From: Cryptomeria japonica | Lineage: Eukaryota; Streptophyta; Pinopsida; Cupressales; Cupressaceae | Reading direction: 5' to 3' | Assembly: GCF_030272615.1 (NCBI RefSeq) | Contig: NC_081405.1 | Coordinates: forward strand, 604,321,677 to 604,383,676 | Length of the DNA: 62,000 bases | Shown here: positions 11,115 through 22,389 of the stretch, piece after piece | How positions within the stretch are numbered: position 1 is the first letter of the stretch | Layout: each line of letters starts with the position of its first letter | Made by a program: the position numbers and the translations under genes | Notes under the pieces: model-generated | What the model was told of the DNA's origin: nothing | What the model saw: the letters and a program-made list of their open reading frames with translations, nothing else | The model's database searches: none

Positions 11115-12270
11115 TCAATTTGATGAAGAACATCCTGCCGGTGGAGCATTGCTCTGTCTTGCCGGTGGAGCATCATATTGTCCTATTGGTGAAGCATTTG
11201 TTGATTCTACCGGTGGAGGAGCAACCCCAATATTTAGATCACCTTTTCTAATCCATTGCTTTCAAAATTCTTTCTTAACCTCTTCAACCTTTTCTTTACC
11301 TTTCAAGCTAGTACTTTTATTATCTACCGGTGTACCTTTACTTCTATAGAATTTAGCAATATGACCAATCTTGTTACATGCATAACAAGTTACATTATTT
11401 TTCTGAATAGCTTTCCCATAACCTATGTCGGTTTGTGTTCTGCATTTATTTGATAAATGACCAAATCTTCCACAAACATAACATCTTACATTCATTCTGC
11501 AATTTTCAGAGTTATGACCAATTTTGTTGCATTTGGTGCATTGACCAGTGGGAGGATTGATGTTCTGATAATTCCTAGATCTACATTCATTTTCCCTATG
11601 ACCATATTTATTACAGTTAAAGCATTTTCCATTGAATTTGTAAGTGTTAGAGGGTCTTACCGGTTTGCTTTGATCCTGGGTATTTGCAGTACCGGAGCTT
11701 TCTCCAACTTCAAATCCAACTCTAGAAGTGTCACCTTTGGGTTTTTGATTCTTCAATAAGGTACCAAGTTCTTCTGAGCTTTTCTTGAATTTTTCTTTGT
11801 GTTCATTTGCAGTTTCCAATTCCCTTTCCAAGATCTCTTTTTGTCTCATTAGTTCATTCGAGTCATTTTGAGTATGCATCAAATCTGTCTTCAACATATC
11901 ATTTTCATAGCTAAGTCGTGTTTTCTCATTTGCCGCATCACTTAGTCTTCTAGTCAATTCTTCTTCATTCTTCTTTCTGTCCTCAATCTCTTTGCAAAAT
12001 CTCATAGTCATATCCTGCATTTCATTTTTTGTTGTCATGATCTCTTGTTTCAATTTGCTTATCATATCATTTAGTGATTCCTTTTCATCATTTTCATTTT
12101 GCAATTTTTCACAAAGTTCTCCTCTTGTTTCTTGTAACAGTAAGATTTTCTTGAAGTGCCTGAATAATGTCCTGAGCTGCTTTTAAATCATCTTCTAATT
12201 TGATATTTTTCAACTTTTCTGCATCATAGTCAGTAAGAGCTCCTTCAAGTTGCTTCATCAAATTTTCCAT
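11115..12270 (-). pseudogene. NA1 ORF1, coiled-coil protein with four CCHC zinc knuckles (Gag-like)
   Basis: The first in-frame ATG is at 12270 (MENLMKQLEGALTDYD). The N-terminal half is a long charged coiled coil (LNDMISKLKQEIMTTKNEMQ, ERELETANEHKEKFKKSSEE). Four CCHC knuckles follow: CFNCNKYGHRENEC, CTKCNKIGHNSENC, CYVCGRFGHLSNKC, and CYACNKIGHIAKFY, where the last Cys is now Tyr. A single-base frameshift lies near 12125-12140. A TGA at 11264 splits off a tail that stays open to a TGA at 11117 and contains repeated APPA/APPP motifs. Zinc knuckles bind nucleic acid, so this is the likely Gag equivalent, though it lacks the copia Gag core seen in copia A. Confidence 0.88.
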
Positions 12271-12327
12271 CTTTACCGGTGTCAAGATCTTCCTCAAGTT
12301 GTTAGGCTTCTGAAAATAGAGGACCAG

Positions 12328-12339
12328 GCTTTGATACCA
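12328..12339 (-). promoter_or_regulatory. primer binding site of NA1
   Basis: The minus strand reads TGGTATCAAAGC two bases inside the 5' LTR. It is identical to the copia A primer site and one base from the initiator tRNA-Met complement. Confidence 0.92.
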
Positions 12340-12341
12340 AT

Positions 12342-13259
12342 TGTTAGGGTTCCCACAGATACTGAGAGGGGGGGTGAATCAGTATCTGACCAGTAATGAA
12401 ATTTTCTTAAAATTGAATATGCAAAACATAAAGTAACAGTATACCGGTATGCAAGAATTAATGCAAATAACAGAATCAAAAGCATCCAAATGAAAAGAAC
12501 ACCATAACACAAGATGTTTAACGAGGAAACCTGGTGTGGGAAAAACCTCGGTGGGATTTGTGACCCACAATATTCACTTACTAGCCAATAAGAGAATATT
12601 ACTTACAATAGGGGCCTGCACATGTAGGAAGGCCAACTACCTAGAGCTCACTGCTCAGTAAGAAGTCACACTGACTTACAATGAGGATTTACACAAATCC
12701 AATATTCTGTACTGCTTTACAATAGCATCTTCAATGCTAGATTCAGTACCGGTTCTTTCTCTGTTCTTTACATATACCCTTGACCTACAATTCGCACATT
12801 AGGTCTGCCTTATAATTTATTTATTGCATTCATCCATATCCTACAAATGACTACAATGATCTCTTTTATATACAAGAGTCATTTTACAATTTGCCAAGTT
12901 GGCTTACAATAATAAACAAAATATTACATATCAAAAATCCTGTCGGCCTCTGTGCCGGTATACATCTTTTCTTCTATGTCGGTGTACATCTTTTGTGCCG
13001 GTGCCGGTGTAGATTGATCTTTTGATGCTGGTGCACTATCTTGCCTGTGTTATACTTTTTCGGTGCCATAGGATTGCAAGGTTGCCTGTATAATGCTTTG
13101 CTGGTATAATGTCTTGCCAATGCCATAGGATTGCAAGGTTGCCTATGTAATGCTTTGCCGGTATAATGTCTTGTCGGTGCCATAGGATTGCAAGGTTGCC
13201 ATCAATGACAAAACCTTCAATCACACACAATGTCTCATTGGAGTGTCCATATGCCAACA
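12342..13259 (-). repeat. 5' LTR of NA1
   Basis: This is the 918 bp partner of 6478-7396, with the same TGTTAGGG...CCAACA ends and the same 57 bp tandem repeat. It is followed by AAGAC at 13260-13264. Confidence 0.95.
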
Positions 13260-13264
13260 AAGAC
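13260..13264. repeat. target-site duplication of NA1 (right copy)
   Basis: AAGAC matches 6473-6477 exactly. LINE coding sequence resumes directly after it. Confidence 0.95.
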
Positions 13265-15712
13265 ATGTAATATTGTGGGATTGCCGACAGGATAGAACAA
13301 ATCAAAATAATTATTCCTACTAGCGACAACCATTTACCTTTCCATAATTGTCATCTTGATTCCAATTTAGACAGTAATCCATCCCAAAGTTTTTTTTCTA
13401 TAACCCCTCTATCCAATGGGAGGCCTAAGTATTTACATGGGAGGGTTCCTGAATGGAATCCTAAGATATTTAGAATCTCCTTTTCTCTCTTCTCATTATT
13501 GTTGAGGAAAAAAACCTTGGTTTTTTCTTTGTTGACCTCCTGACTAGAGCCATTCACATACCAATCTAAAATCAATTTAAAGCTCCTAGCTTCAAAAAGG
13601 GTGTAGTTACCCAGCAATAGCGTATCATCCGTGAATTGTTGATGAGTAACTAGATCAACATTACTAGTGACTCTTATTCCTTCTATGTTGCTTAGCTCTT
13701 GAGACTTTTGTATTGTCCTGCCTAGGGCTTCTTCCACAACAATATAGAGGAAGGGGGATATAGGATCCCCTTGCCTCAATCCTCAGGAACTTGTAAAGAA
13801 TCCTTGGGGGGTCTCGTTTACCAAAATTGAAAAATGAGGAGTTGAGATACATTCAAATATCATATTAACCCAAGTTTTACTAAAACCAAAGGATGCCATG
13901 CATTTGCAGAGGAATCTCTTGTCAACTCTATCATAATCTTTCTTAATATCTAATTTATTAAGCATTGAAGGGAAAGAATTGGTTTGAGAGGAGTGGATTG
14001 CCTTGTGAGTGAGGATAGCCCCATCCAAAATAGATCTACCAAGGACAAAACTAGATTGTTCTTTCTAGATAATAATCGGGAGCAAAATTTTCAGCCTATT
14101 AGCTAATGCTTTTGTGAGTATTTTGTAGACTATATTGCAGAGGGTAATAGGTCTAAACTCTTCCAAGATTGTTGCAGAAGCTTTTTTTGGAATGAGAGAA
14201 ATGAAGGTGTTATTGATATCTCGAAGAATCCTACCTGGTTTTCTTGCACCTTCTAAAGCGTCCGCTAACTCCTTTCCCAAAAAGTGCCAACACGAGTGAA
14301 AGAAGGCTATTGGAAAGCCATCGGGCCCAAGTGCTTTTTCTAGGTGTAGTTCTTTAACTACTTTCTCAATTTCTTCTGTTGTGAAGCTCCTATTTAAAGA
14401 TGGGTTATTCTCTTGAGTGATTATTTTAGGGATATTCTACAGAAGACTTTCTTGGGCTACAAGATTGGAGGATTCCGAGTTAAGCAGGAGTTGAAAGAAG
14501 TTAACAATTATTTTTGCTATTCCTTCGGGATCTTCTATTAGGCAACCATCACTATCATTGATACTGGTTATTTTATTTGTGCTTCTCCTAGATTTGGTAC
14601 TAGCATGAAAAAAATTTGTGTTCCTATCCCCCTTAGCAAGCTAAGTCTCTCTCAATTTTTGTTTCCAAAAAGTTTCCTCTTTTGACAAAATTTCTTCATA
14701 TTTTTTCATTAGTGAATTTTCTTGCATAAATTGGTCTTGATCCATCCCAAGTTTGATTACCGTGTCATTAACTTTGTTTAACTCGAGTTCAATTTGGATT
14801 TTAGTGACAAAGATATTACCAAATTTTTCACGATTCCATGTTAATAGAGATTGTTTGATCATTTTTAACTTAGATACAAAACAAAATAGCTTGGATCCAG
14901 AGACCTTAAATGATAGCCACCACTTTTCTAACATGTTTATAAAGTTTTCTTCCTTCAACCACATAAGCTTAAATTTGAAGGGATAGTTTAAAGGCTTATC
15001 ATCTTTAGCTATAGTCATTTGGATCAGGAAGTGATCAAAACTTGAGACAGGTAGTATGGATGCCTTGACTAGGTTGTTATTAAGGGAACCTAAGTTTTCC
15101 TTAATAAAAAACTTATCTAAGCTTTTTGCTATCATACTGAAACTAAATCTTCTATTGGTTGAGGTAAAAACTCCATTGTCTGTAAGTATATCCATGAGGT
15201 TATTCTGGAAGGACCAATTTCTAAAGTCTACCAGGGACTGAGGTTCTCAGGTAGCCCCCTGATTTCTCAGCAAGGTTGTAAATGGTGTTAAGATCTCCAC
15301 CTATAATGCAATTTTTATTCTTATGTTTGCTCATGAAAGTAGAAAGTTCATCCCAAACTATTCACTTTAAATCATTAGGGGTGGTGCCGTAAATATTGAT
15401 TAGTATAAAGTTTAAGTTATTGCTAACACACTTAACTTTTGTACTCATCAAGAATCTATTATTCTCTAGAGTTTCTAATGATATTCATTTGGATTCCCAT
15501 ATGATACCTAGACCTCCGGATGCCCCTACTACAGGAATTCCTGTCCAATTGAATCTACCTAGATGCTTGCCAAAATTATCTCCTCCTACACTATCTAACT
15601 TTGTTTCCTGAATAATGGTTATCTCAACTTTAACCTTGAAGATGCAGCACTTGAGGATGCACTGCTTGTTAGGGGGGTTGATGCCCCAAACATTCCATGT
15701 AATTATCTTCAT
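13260..15712 (-). pseudogene. LINE ORF2, endonuclease and reverse transcriptase part
   Basis: ORF2 starts with the ATG at 15712 (MKIITWNVWGINPPNK), the usual opening of an apurinic-type endonuclease. It continues with IIQETKLDS, GGDLNTI near 15290-15300 and a C-terminal SSFDHFLI block. RT motifs follow: RPITLCNIVYKILTKALANR near 14110-14160, DIKKDYDRVD near 13935, MRQGDPISPFLYIV at 13779, and the catalytic box as FTDD near 13622-13636 (usually FADD or YADD). SLVGIIILICSILSAIPQYY lies at the NA1 junction. The first roughly 75 codons are in a different frame from the rest, and several stops occur (for example near 14640). The product would nick target DNA and copy its own RNA there. Confidence 0.92.
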
Positions 15713-17609
15713 GGCGACATGGGAGGGAACTTCCCCCTCCCTACATTAAAGGAATGTGTTATCTTAGATTGGTCAAAAGCTTCCCCATCCTTGAGTCTAA
15801 GTTCTGATTTTGATCTTCTCCCTCTTCTCTTCTGAGAAGATCCACATTTTGTCTTAGGCCTACCTACAAAATTAAGAGATAAACCCAATGGGCCTTCCTC
15901 CACAGGGGTTTCAATGCATTGGTCAGGAGAGGCCTCTCCAAGTACCTCTATATTATCTAATATTTTCAAAGATCCTGATGTTGGGGGGAGAAAAAGAGTG
16001 TTGTCTAATGAATCCTTCTGAGCCTCCCTAAGGTTAAATTCCTTTGAGCCTCCTAGAGCTGAAATGAGGTCTTTGTCCCTAATTTCATCTTCATTAGCCA
16101 AACTGTGCTCCACTATTTCTATTTGTTCCACTATATCAGCCTTCAAGGCATTGGTGAATTAAAGTAAGTCGTTAAGGTCTTCTTCGTTAAGAGAGATAGA
16201 TTGTTTGTCCAGATTATTGTTAACTTGGACTAAGTTGGGAAGATACTGATTATCTGATAGAAGATGGCTCGATTTCCTATTATCCATGGAAATATGGTCT
16301 GTGTCTAAATGGGTATCCCTATGAGGGGGAATGTGAGTTCCTTTTCTCTATGAAGTAGATAGTGAGGTTTTTTCATTCTTTGATTCTAGTGTTGAGGGAT
16401 GAGAGGACGAGGCAGAGGGAGGTGAGCCATCCTTGGTTTTTTTGGAGAGAGACTGGTCGGCTATGGGCATAGGTGGGGTAGGGTTAGGGTGAGACTCAGC
16501 TACTTTAAATGACTAGCTATTATGGGTGATTTTCTTGTGGATTGCAGAACTATGGTTGATTAGTGTATCTTTAATTGCATTGCTCTTATGGAAGATAACC
16601 ATATCTGAAGCATCAATAATTCCTTTATAGATCAATGGATTAATCTCCCATTTCCCTGTTGAGGATATTAATTTGAAAGGGTTCAATTTAAGCAAAATGG
16701 TCTTGAAATCAATAAGTAATTTAATGTCTTTATCAAAAAATTTATCCTGAATACCTTCAATAGCCAAGCATTTCCCTAACCCTACCACAAACGATTCTAT
16801 TATTTATGAAACATGAAATTTGATAGGAAGGGGGCCAATGTTGAACCAATGCATTTTTCTATTGAATTTGAAAGCTTTAGGGTTAAAATTAGGAACCCAA
16901 TAAATGCAATGAAAAATACAACCATTAAGCAATTTCTCCTTACTTCTAAGCAAATCCTGCTTTACACTTGAGTCTATGCATGTAATTAGAATGCAATGAG
17001 AACCCAGATTATAGGTGCTTACTAGGTTGTGAAATTTAGTTTCCCACCAACCTTTCACATCTTTGAAGGAGAAATGAGAGCCTCGCCAATTAGCAATGAA
17101 GCTCTTTCTTTGGTGAAAGATGATGTTCTATCGGAGAATCTCTAAATCCAACCTGATCTCCATTTTCTGGCCTACTAGGTTTGATGGGTACGATCGTGGT
17201 TGCTCTTCTTGCTTCACAGTGTGAGGAGGAGTTGCTTTCCTAAGTCTGTTAACCCTGGAAAGATACATTGTAGTTTGCCTTGAAATTCCATGATTTGCAG
17301 GATTCGCCTTAAGCCATCTTTGGTTCAACACCTTTCTGTATTCCCTAGCTTGTCCCACTGATTTTTTGAAATGGCCTGAGGGATGGGGGAGGATGAGGGA
17401 AAGTAGGCATATTTAGTGCCCCTGAGCAATGGACTATTTAAAATTGCAAAGCAATTCTGTGCCCTAATGGGAATCGAATTAGGGCCTGTGAGGGTTTGAA
17501 GGGCTTTCCTTTGACACCTAGTTTTTTTCCCTTCCACCACCTGCCAAGCCCCGTCCACTTCCCTCCTGGTTGGCTTACACTTGGAAGGAGAAAAAATCAT
17601 GAGAGGCAT
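15709..17609 (-). pseudogene. LINE ORF1, DUF4283-type RNA-binding protein
   Basis: The frame opens at 17609 (MPLMIFSPSKCKPTRREVDG) and ends at 15709, with a frameshift near 17340 and stops near 17100, 16800 and 16510. The stretch GCIFHCIYWVPNFNPKAFKF and HWFNIGPLPIKFHVS fits the plant LINE ORF1 domain DUF4283. A highly basic patch (KRRGRRSKSELRLK near 15790) lies close to the C-terminus. ORF1 would coat LINE RNA. Its TGA stop overlaps the ORF2 start as ATGA (15712-15709). Confidence 0.85.
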
Positions 17610-18240
17610 GATAGAGTACTAATCGATAGCATTTAACTCTCGCTAATCACCGAAAATTTGCAGATATTAATAAAATGAATTACGCAAGATACTTGTTGAT
17701 TTACTAGCATGATAACTAAATAATTTTTTATTTATCAAGCATGAGAAAGTCTAAATTATTAATTTTACATTTTCAATTAAAATAGAATATATAAATGTGT
17801 TTTTCTCAGTAAAAAAATAGACAATTTCAATTGTAAATTTAATTTATCTTAGTAAAATTAATGTGGTTTTTGATTTATCAACTAAAAAAACATTCATAAT
17901 TATACATATAAGATTGCATACATACATACAGACAGACATGCGCGCGCACGCGTACACACATATATTGAGTTACTTTATAATATAGTGTTTCTTTTTTTTA
18001 ATATCATCTATCTACATAAAATATCAAATTATATTTACTTGAATTAATTTTTGTTTCCTACATGATATGGAATTTTTTTATGTAGTATATTCACCAAATA
18101 TGATCAAATCATAATTTATGTATAAGACACACCACCATCACCACAAAAATAAATGCATTAATATATAAAAAAAAAATTATTATAATATAATATTAACATA
18201 CCTTTTCATTTTTCATTATTCATGAGTGACTAAGTCAAAT
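17610..18240. other. AT-rich spacer with short microsatellite
   Basis: There is no coding signal. A CATA/GACA/CGCG alternating tract sits at 17915-17965. The 5' boundary of the LINE must lie near the left end, but I cannot fix it. Confidence 0.6.
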
Positions 18241-19612
18241 TTCATTATGAGCAGAAGTGGGAGAGGAAGGAGTTGTTCTAGGGTTTTGAGTGGAGGAGTT
18301 GTAGGGTTTTGAGTGGAGGAGTTGCAGAGGAGGGAGAGGAAGAAGGGAAATTAGAGGATGATGGTGATGGTTGTGGTTTGGAATTTGTGCGGTGATGGGC
18401 TAGTTGTCTCTTTGTGTAGTAGATGATATGTTTTGGCTTTGTGTGATGGATCGTTCACAGAGGGCTTGATGCAGCTCTATGTAGTGGTGGGAAAGCTATT
18501 GCATCTCATGGGAAATGACATACTGCTTGTTTTGGTTTAGTTAGTGGTGGTCTTGCTAGAGTTTTGAACCTGGAAGGAGCTACTACTATTGAAGTTGTAT
18601 TAGTAGTAGATCCCTCTAGTTCATTGCTTTTGATCTCTATTTTAGGCCCTTTTCTTGTGGTTGCTACCATTTTGTAGGGTATGTAAATCCTCCTTGTTTG
18701 GGTTCTCTTTGGATCTACTCTAGGTTTGGTCATTGCTTGGAGGTCTTCGCATGTGCTTCTTTGGAGGATACTTTTGTTTCTCTTAGTGGTTCTGCATTGT
18801 TGGGTATGTACTTTCATTTCCTATCTATTAAGCTTCCATTTTGTGGTGCAAGATGGTTGTGAGAAGAGTTTATAGGTCTTTACTCAAGGTTATACTTGTT
18901 ACCCCTATGTCTTTTGGGGTAGTTTTTATTGTGAATAAATTTTGGTTAAGGGTTCCTTCTTTGGGGGAGAAGTCTACTCGTGCTAGTTTTGAGAGGGCCC
19001 TATTTTCTGTTATTACTTTTTATCTATTAAGGGTAGATATATTGTAACTATCCTAGGTTCTCGTCATGCTACTCCTATTAAGGTGGAGAGGTCTCTTAAG
19101 GAGATGGATTTTTTTCATTTGGGTTTGGTTGAGGATTTGTATATTTTCTAGTTGTACCCCTTCCCTACCTTTCTTATCGCGATGGTACAATCTCCTATCA
19201 AGGTGGAGGTTAGTTGTGCAGGTGAGGTTTGGTACTACTACAAGGGGGTTGTTGTTTCTATGGTGTTGGTTCTTGGTTGTAGGGGAGCTATAGCTACCCT
19301 TTTGATTGACTCATTTCAACTCACTCCTATTAAGTTGGAGACTTTTCTTGGCAAGGAGAGATTTTGGGCGTTTGATCTTAAGGTTATGGGAGCCTTTTCT
19401 TAACCCATTGTTATGTGCTTCTTAAGATAATTTTTTGGGTGGCTTCAGCCTTCTTTCTAGTGCAGATAATTTAATGATGTTTTGATTCTTCTATTTTGCT
19501 ATTTTGGGCTGCTATTTGTCTAAGATTTTCTTATGTTTAGGATTTTGAGTCTCTTTAAAACCTTCTATTGGAGGTTTTGGGTCCCCTCAAAAATTATTTT
19601 ACCTTAATAAAA
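18240..19612 (+). pseudogene. Unidentified decayed retrosequence with LINE-like 3' end
   Basis: The plus strand shows protein-like stretches in shifting frames, for example CLGSLWIYSRFGHCLEVFAC near 18690 and RVPSLGEKSTRASFERALFS near 18950. From about 19068 one frame (with a stop near 19150) contains three spaced copies of an (S/T)PIK(V/L)E motif and ends at 19403. After that comes a T-rich tail with GGTTTTGGGTCCCCTCAA, then AATAAAAAGG and a T8 run near 19620. That tail resembles plant LINE 3' ends. A 22 bp direct repeat (GTTTTGAGTGGAGGAGTTG) lies at 18280-18322. I do not recognise the product; it may be a 5'-truncated LINE relative or a captured gene. Confidence 0.4.
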
Positions 19613-19639
19613 AGGATAACTTTTTTTTGAAAAGAAAAT

Positions 19640-20800
19640 TAATTGAGAATAATGATTTCAAAAACTTTATCTTCTTCATGTTTCTTTATAATTTCTTTGA
19701 ATGCTTTCAAAGACAACAATATTTGGTGTCATTCATCCTTTCATATTATTTAAAATTGTAGATGGTCATTAAGGTGATTCAAAACTCATTACACAATATA
19801 CATAAATTTTCAACTCCATATTTATAAATGATGTTAATTGTATACAGTAAAAATGGGATGATTAAACTATTGTAAAACCAAACAAAGATCCAACCACATA
19901 AAACCCTAGCTCAACAATTAAGATCCACCATACACCAATGAAGAACATAAGACGATGCAAAATTAATAAAATAGAAATATTATACCTTTCACATTCTTAG
20001 TAGGGTTTTTTCTTCATTATTTTTTTTATCTCCATTTCTCCCGCTTGATATGATTCCTCTCAGATTTTGTATTGTGCGCAAGAGATCAACAAAGAACATA
20101 GGGGGGTTTTAAACACTTGTTTGCTTTATTGCATGAAAGGTTGCATGAAGATTGAGTCGCTTGTCAAGGGTATGATTGCATTAGTTAGGGTTGATAAGGG
20201 TGAAATAATCCTCATATATAGAGAATATCTTAGAAATGGAGGGATAAAATTACTTGAGGTGTGTTGGTAAATAGATTTGTCGTTGCGGTCATTTATCTGA
20301 AACTGGCCCTGTTTGCCCGATGAGCAATGACAAACGTTCCAACAGTTGGAGAGATTGGAATAAAACCACAATCTTCCTCTGCGTTTGAGAGGGGCAGCTC
20401 CCTTTTATGATAGGGGTATTTAGGATTTTTGCGTACTTTTAACCTGAAAGTAGATAAAGGAGAAAACATAAAACTTAAACAAGATTAAGAATAGAAAGCG
20501 TACTAGAAGACATACGAATACCAAGTTGGATTCCATAAATGATATCAATTACAAAGGGGGTTACCACCAAATAGGTCAGTCATGCAGCGCTGATGAAAGA
20601 AGTACGATAAACCTTGACATATGAAGAGATAGGTTGTAATAGCACATACAAGTCAAGATACCATGAAATGATGTGTTTCATCAATAGATTTCACTAATAC
20701 ATAAAGGGATTACTAATTCAACATACGAGAAATTTGTAACAATAACTCATGAATACATTCAAGGCACATGAACTCAATGCATTCTTCATTATTCTTTTTA
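19640..20800. other. Unassigned AT-rich region
   Basis: No family is recognisable. A less AT-rich island at 20040-20400 has short open stretches on both strands (plus 20067-20270, minus 20371-20126), neither with a known motif. Nothing else can be supported. Confidence 0.5.
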
Positions 20801-21010
20801 AAAATATACAAGTTCAAAAACCCCTTAGTACAAAAGGTATCAACATAAAAAGTTCTCACTTAGTTTCTCTACAAAATTCTGTAGAGTTTCCCCCTCTGTA
20901 AGAGTATCTCCATATTTATTACATATAGCCTAGTATTTATATGCTTCACAAGATAACCACCTAGTAACTACCTTGTAACTACCCAAATAACTACCTTTTT
21001 TAAAATGTGT
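20800..21010 (-). repeat. Probable LTR fragment with TATA box
   Basis: On the minus strand, repeated GTAGTTAC/GTAGTTAT blocks are followed by a TATA box in CATATAAATAC (20935-20946), then AATAAA about 20 bases on and a purine-rich GAGGGGGAAACTC. The layout resembles the promoter-to-R part of a copia LTR. No partner LTR or internal coding is visible, so this would be a solo or truncated LTR. Confidence 0.35.
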
Positions 21011-22380
21011 TGCTTTTAAAAATAACAAACTTTACATGGTTAGGATTTTCATCATTTTTGCATAAATAACGTTCATTTTCTAACCCTATTAAATAAGCAA
21101 CAAAAGTCACATTTTTCAAAAGGTAACTTAAAACCCATAAATTTGAAGAAATAATAAGCTATTAGTTTTTCCAAGGTAGCCATTATGTCTTTCTCCCAAT
21201 CCACAACTCACACATTCAAACTCAAGGGCTATTAATTAACAACTTGTCCTCAATGGATGTGTACATTGACAAAAAGTTGAACCTTCACTACTATGTCAAC
21301 TTTGATCACCAAATTTATTTGGAAACTCTAGACAAAGTCAGAGTAAGAACATAACTTTATATCTTCATTTATTCCTTTTTTGTAAAGGATCATCCCTTTT
21401 ATTGTTGCGGCACCATTTGATTCAAAATTCACCTGAACCAACTAATACCCATTTGCAGAATGTGTTACCACTTTATACTTGAATAGTGACTGCAATAAGC
21501 TATGATCATAATATATAAGTTGTTTGATGGGCATTCAACATGAGAATAGTGTTGTGGAAACTATGGTGCACATAGCATAGATTCTCAAATACATAAAGGA
21601 TACAATTAGACATTGTGCTTGGATGAAGTGCCTTGTAGCCCTCTTTCTTCTTCTTTGCATCTTATCTCAAACATGAAACATTTTAACTGAAATCTACACC
21701 ATTCATATCTAATCTCACAATACGATGCAAATTAGTCATTTGTTTTGGCCTTCTTATCATTTTTCAGCAAATGAATCTGATCTATATTTTGTAGAAAAGA
21801 TATGTTGTTTGTTTGCAAACTCTATAGGTTCTACCTTGCACAATCAGATACCTATTTATTTTTCTCATCTGTCAATGATCTATATTGAATCTTCACAAGC
21901 TGATATTGCATTTATCTCAACATTATCAATGATGCATCAAACCACATTTAAAAACCTAGAAAAATATATCATTTTGATGACATCTTCAATCTCTTGTACT
22001 CATTGTCATTGGAAATGTTCATCATATAAGATAATGTTGGGATGTGTTCTAGCGCATTTCATTAATTCAAATCTCTGAAATCTTTATATTATGTGATCAG
22101 TTCATTTTATTCATTAAACTGACATCTTTCAATCCATTTTGTCAAACTTCTCATGTGCTATTGATGATTCCACATTTCACACATGATTGATACTTCGTTG
22201 AGGTATTTTGTCAAATGGATCAATGCCTTGTCTATGCTTTCACATTTTACAATGAATGTCTAGTAGAACATAATGTTCCAACAAAAAATTACATAGTTTT
22301 CGCAATGCCATTTTGGCACAAGCATAAGGTCATTGGCTTTTATGGCTGCAAATTTCATTTGTTTGAAAATTTATAGAATT
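21011..22380. other. Unassigned region upstream of PPR relic
   Basis: This is AT-rich DNA with one 117-codon open stretch on the plus strand (21725-22078) without recognisable motifs. It may include further decayed PPR sequence, but I could not align any repeat with confidence. Confidence 0.4.
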
Positions 22381-22389
22381 CTTTCAACA

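Larger units (their letters stand above)
6478..13259 (-). mobile_element. Non-autonomous LTR retrotransposon NA1
   Basis: Two LTRs of 919 and 918 bp bracket 4.9 kb of internal sequence, with a perfect AAGAC target duplication. On the minus strand the order is 5' LTR, primer site TGGTATCAAAGC, ORF1 (coiled coil plus CCHC knuckles), ORF2 (unknown, about 1,067 codons), polypurine tract and 3' LTR. I see no protease, integrase, RT or RNase H motif in any frame, so it must borrow enzymes. In the first roughly 245 aligned LTR bases I counted 11 differences, so the insertion is moderately old. The primer site and LTR ends resemble copia A. Confidence 0.93.
4720..17609 (-). mobile_element. L1-type LINE (RNase H-bearing), split by NA1
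   Basis: A non-LTR retrotransposon reads right to left: ORF1 (17609-15709), then ORF2 with endonuclease, RT, zinc-binding block and C-terminal RNase H (15712-13260 and 6477-4720). NA1 occupies 6478-13259. With one copy of the duplicated AAGAC removed, the RT frame reads straight through the junction (IPQYYMS, then a stop-broken continuation to RILRTFFWHS). Total length without the insert is about 6.1 kb, normal for plant L1 elements. Stops and frameshifts make it inactive. I could not define its own target duplication. Confidence 0.9.

Noticed and set aside
10987-11349. Plus-strand frame in the NA1 spacer
   Set aside because: It is antisense to the APPA tail and zinc-knuckle end of ORF1, so it is a shadow.
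7184-13200. CRISPR-like spaced repeats
   Set aside because: The repeats are contiguous 57 bp LTR units without unique spacers, in plant nuclear DNA.
20067-20371. Possible small gene on either strand
   Set aside because: Neither translation shows a recognisable domain; left as unassigned.
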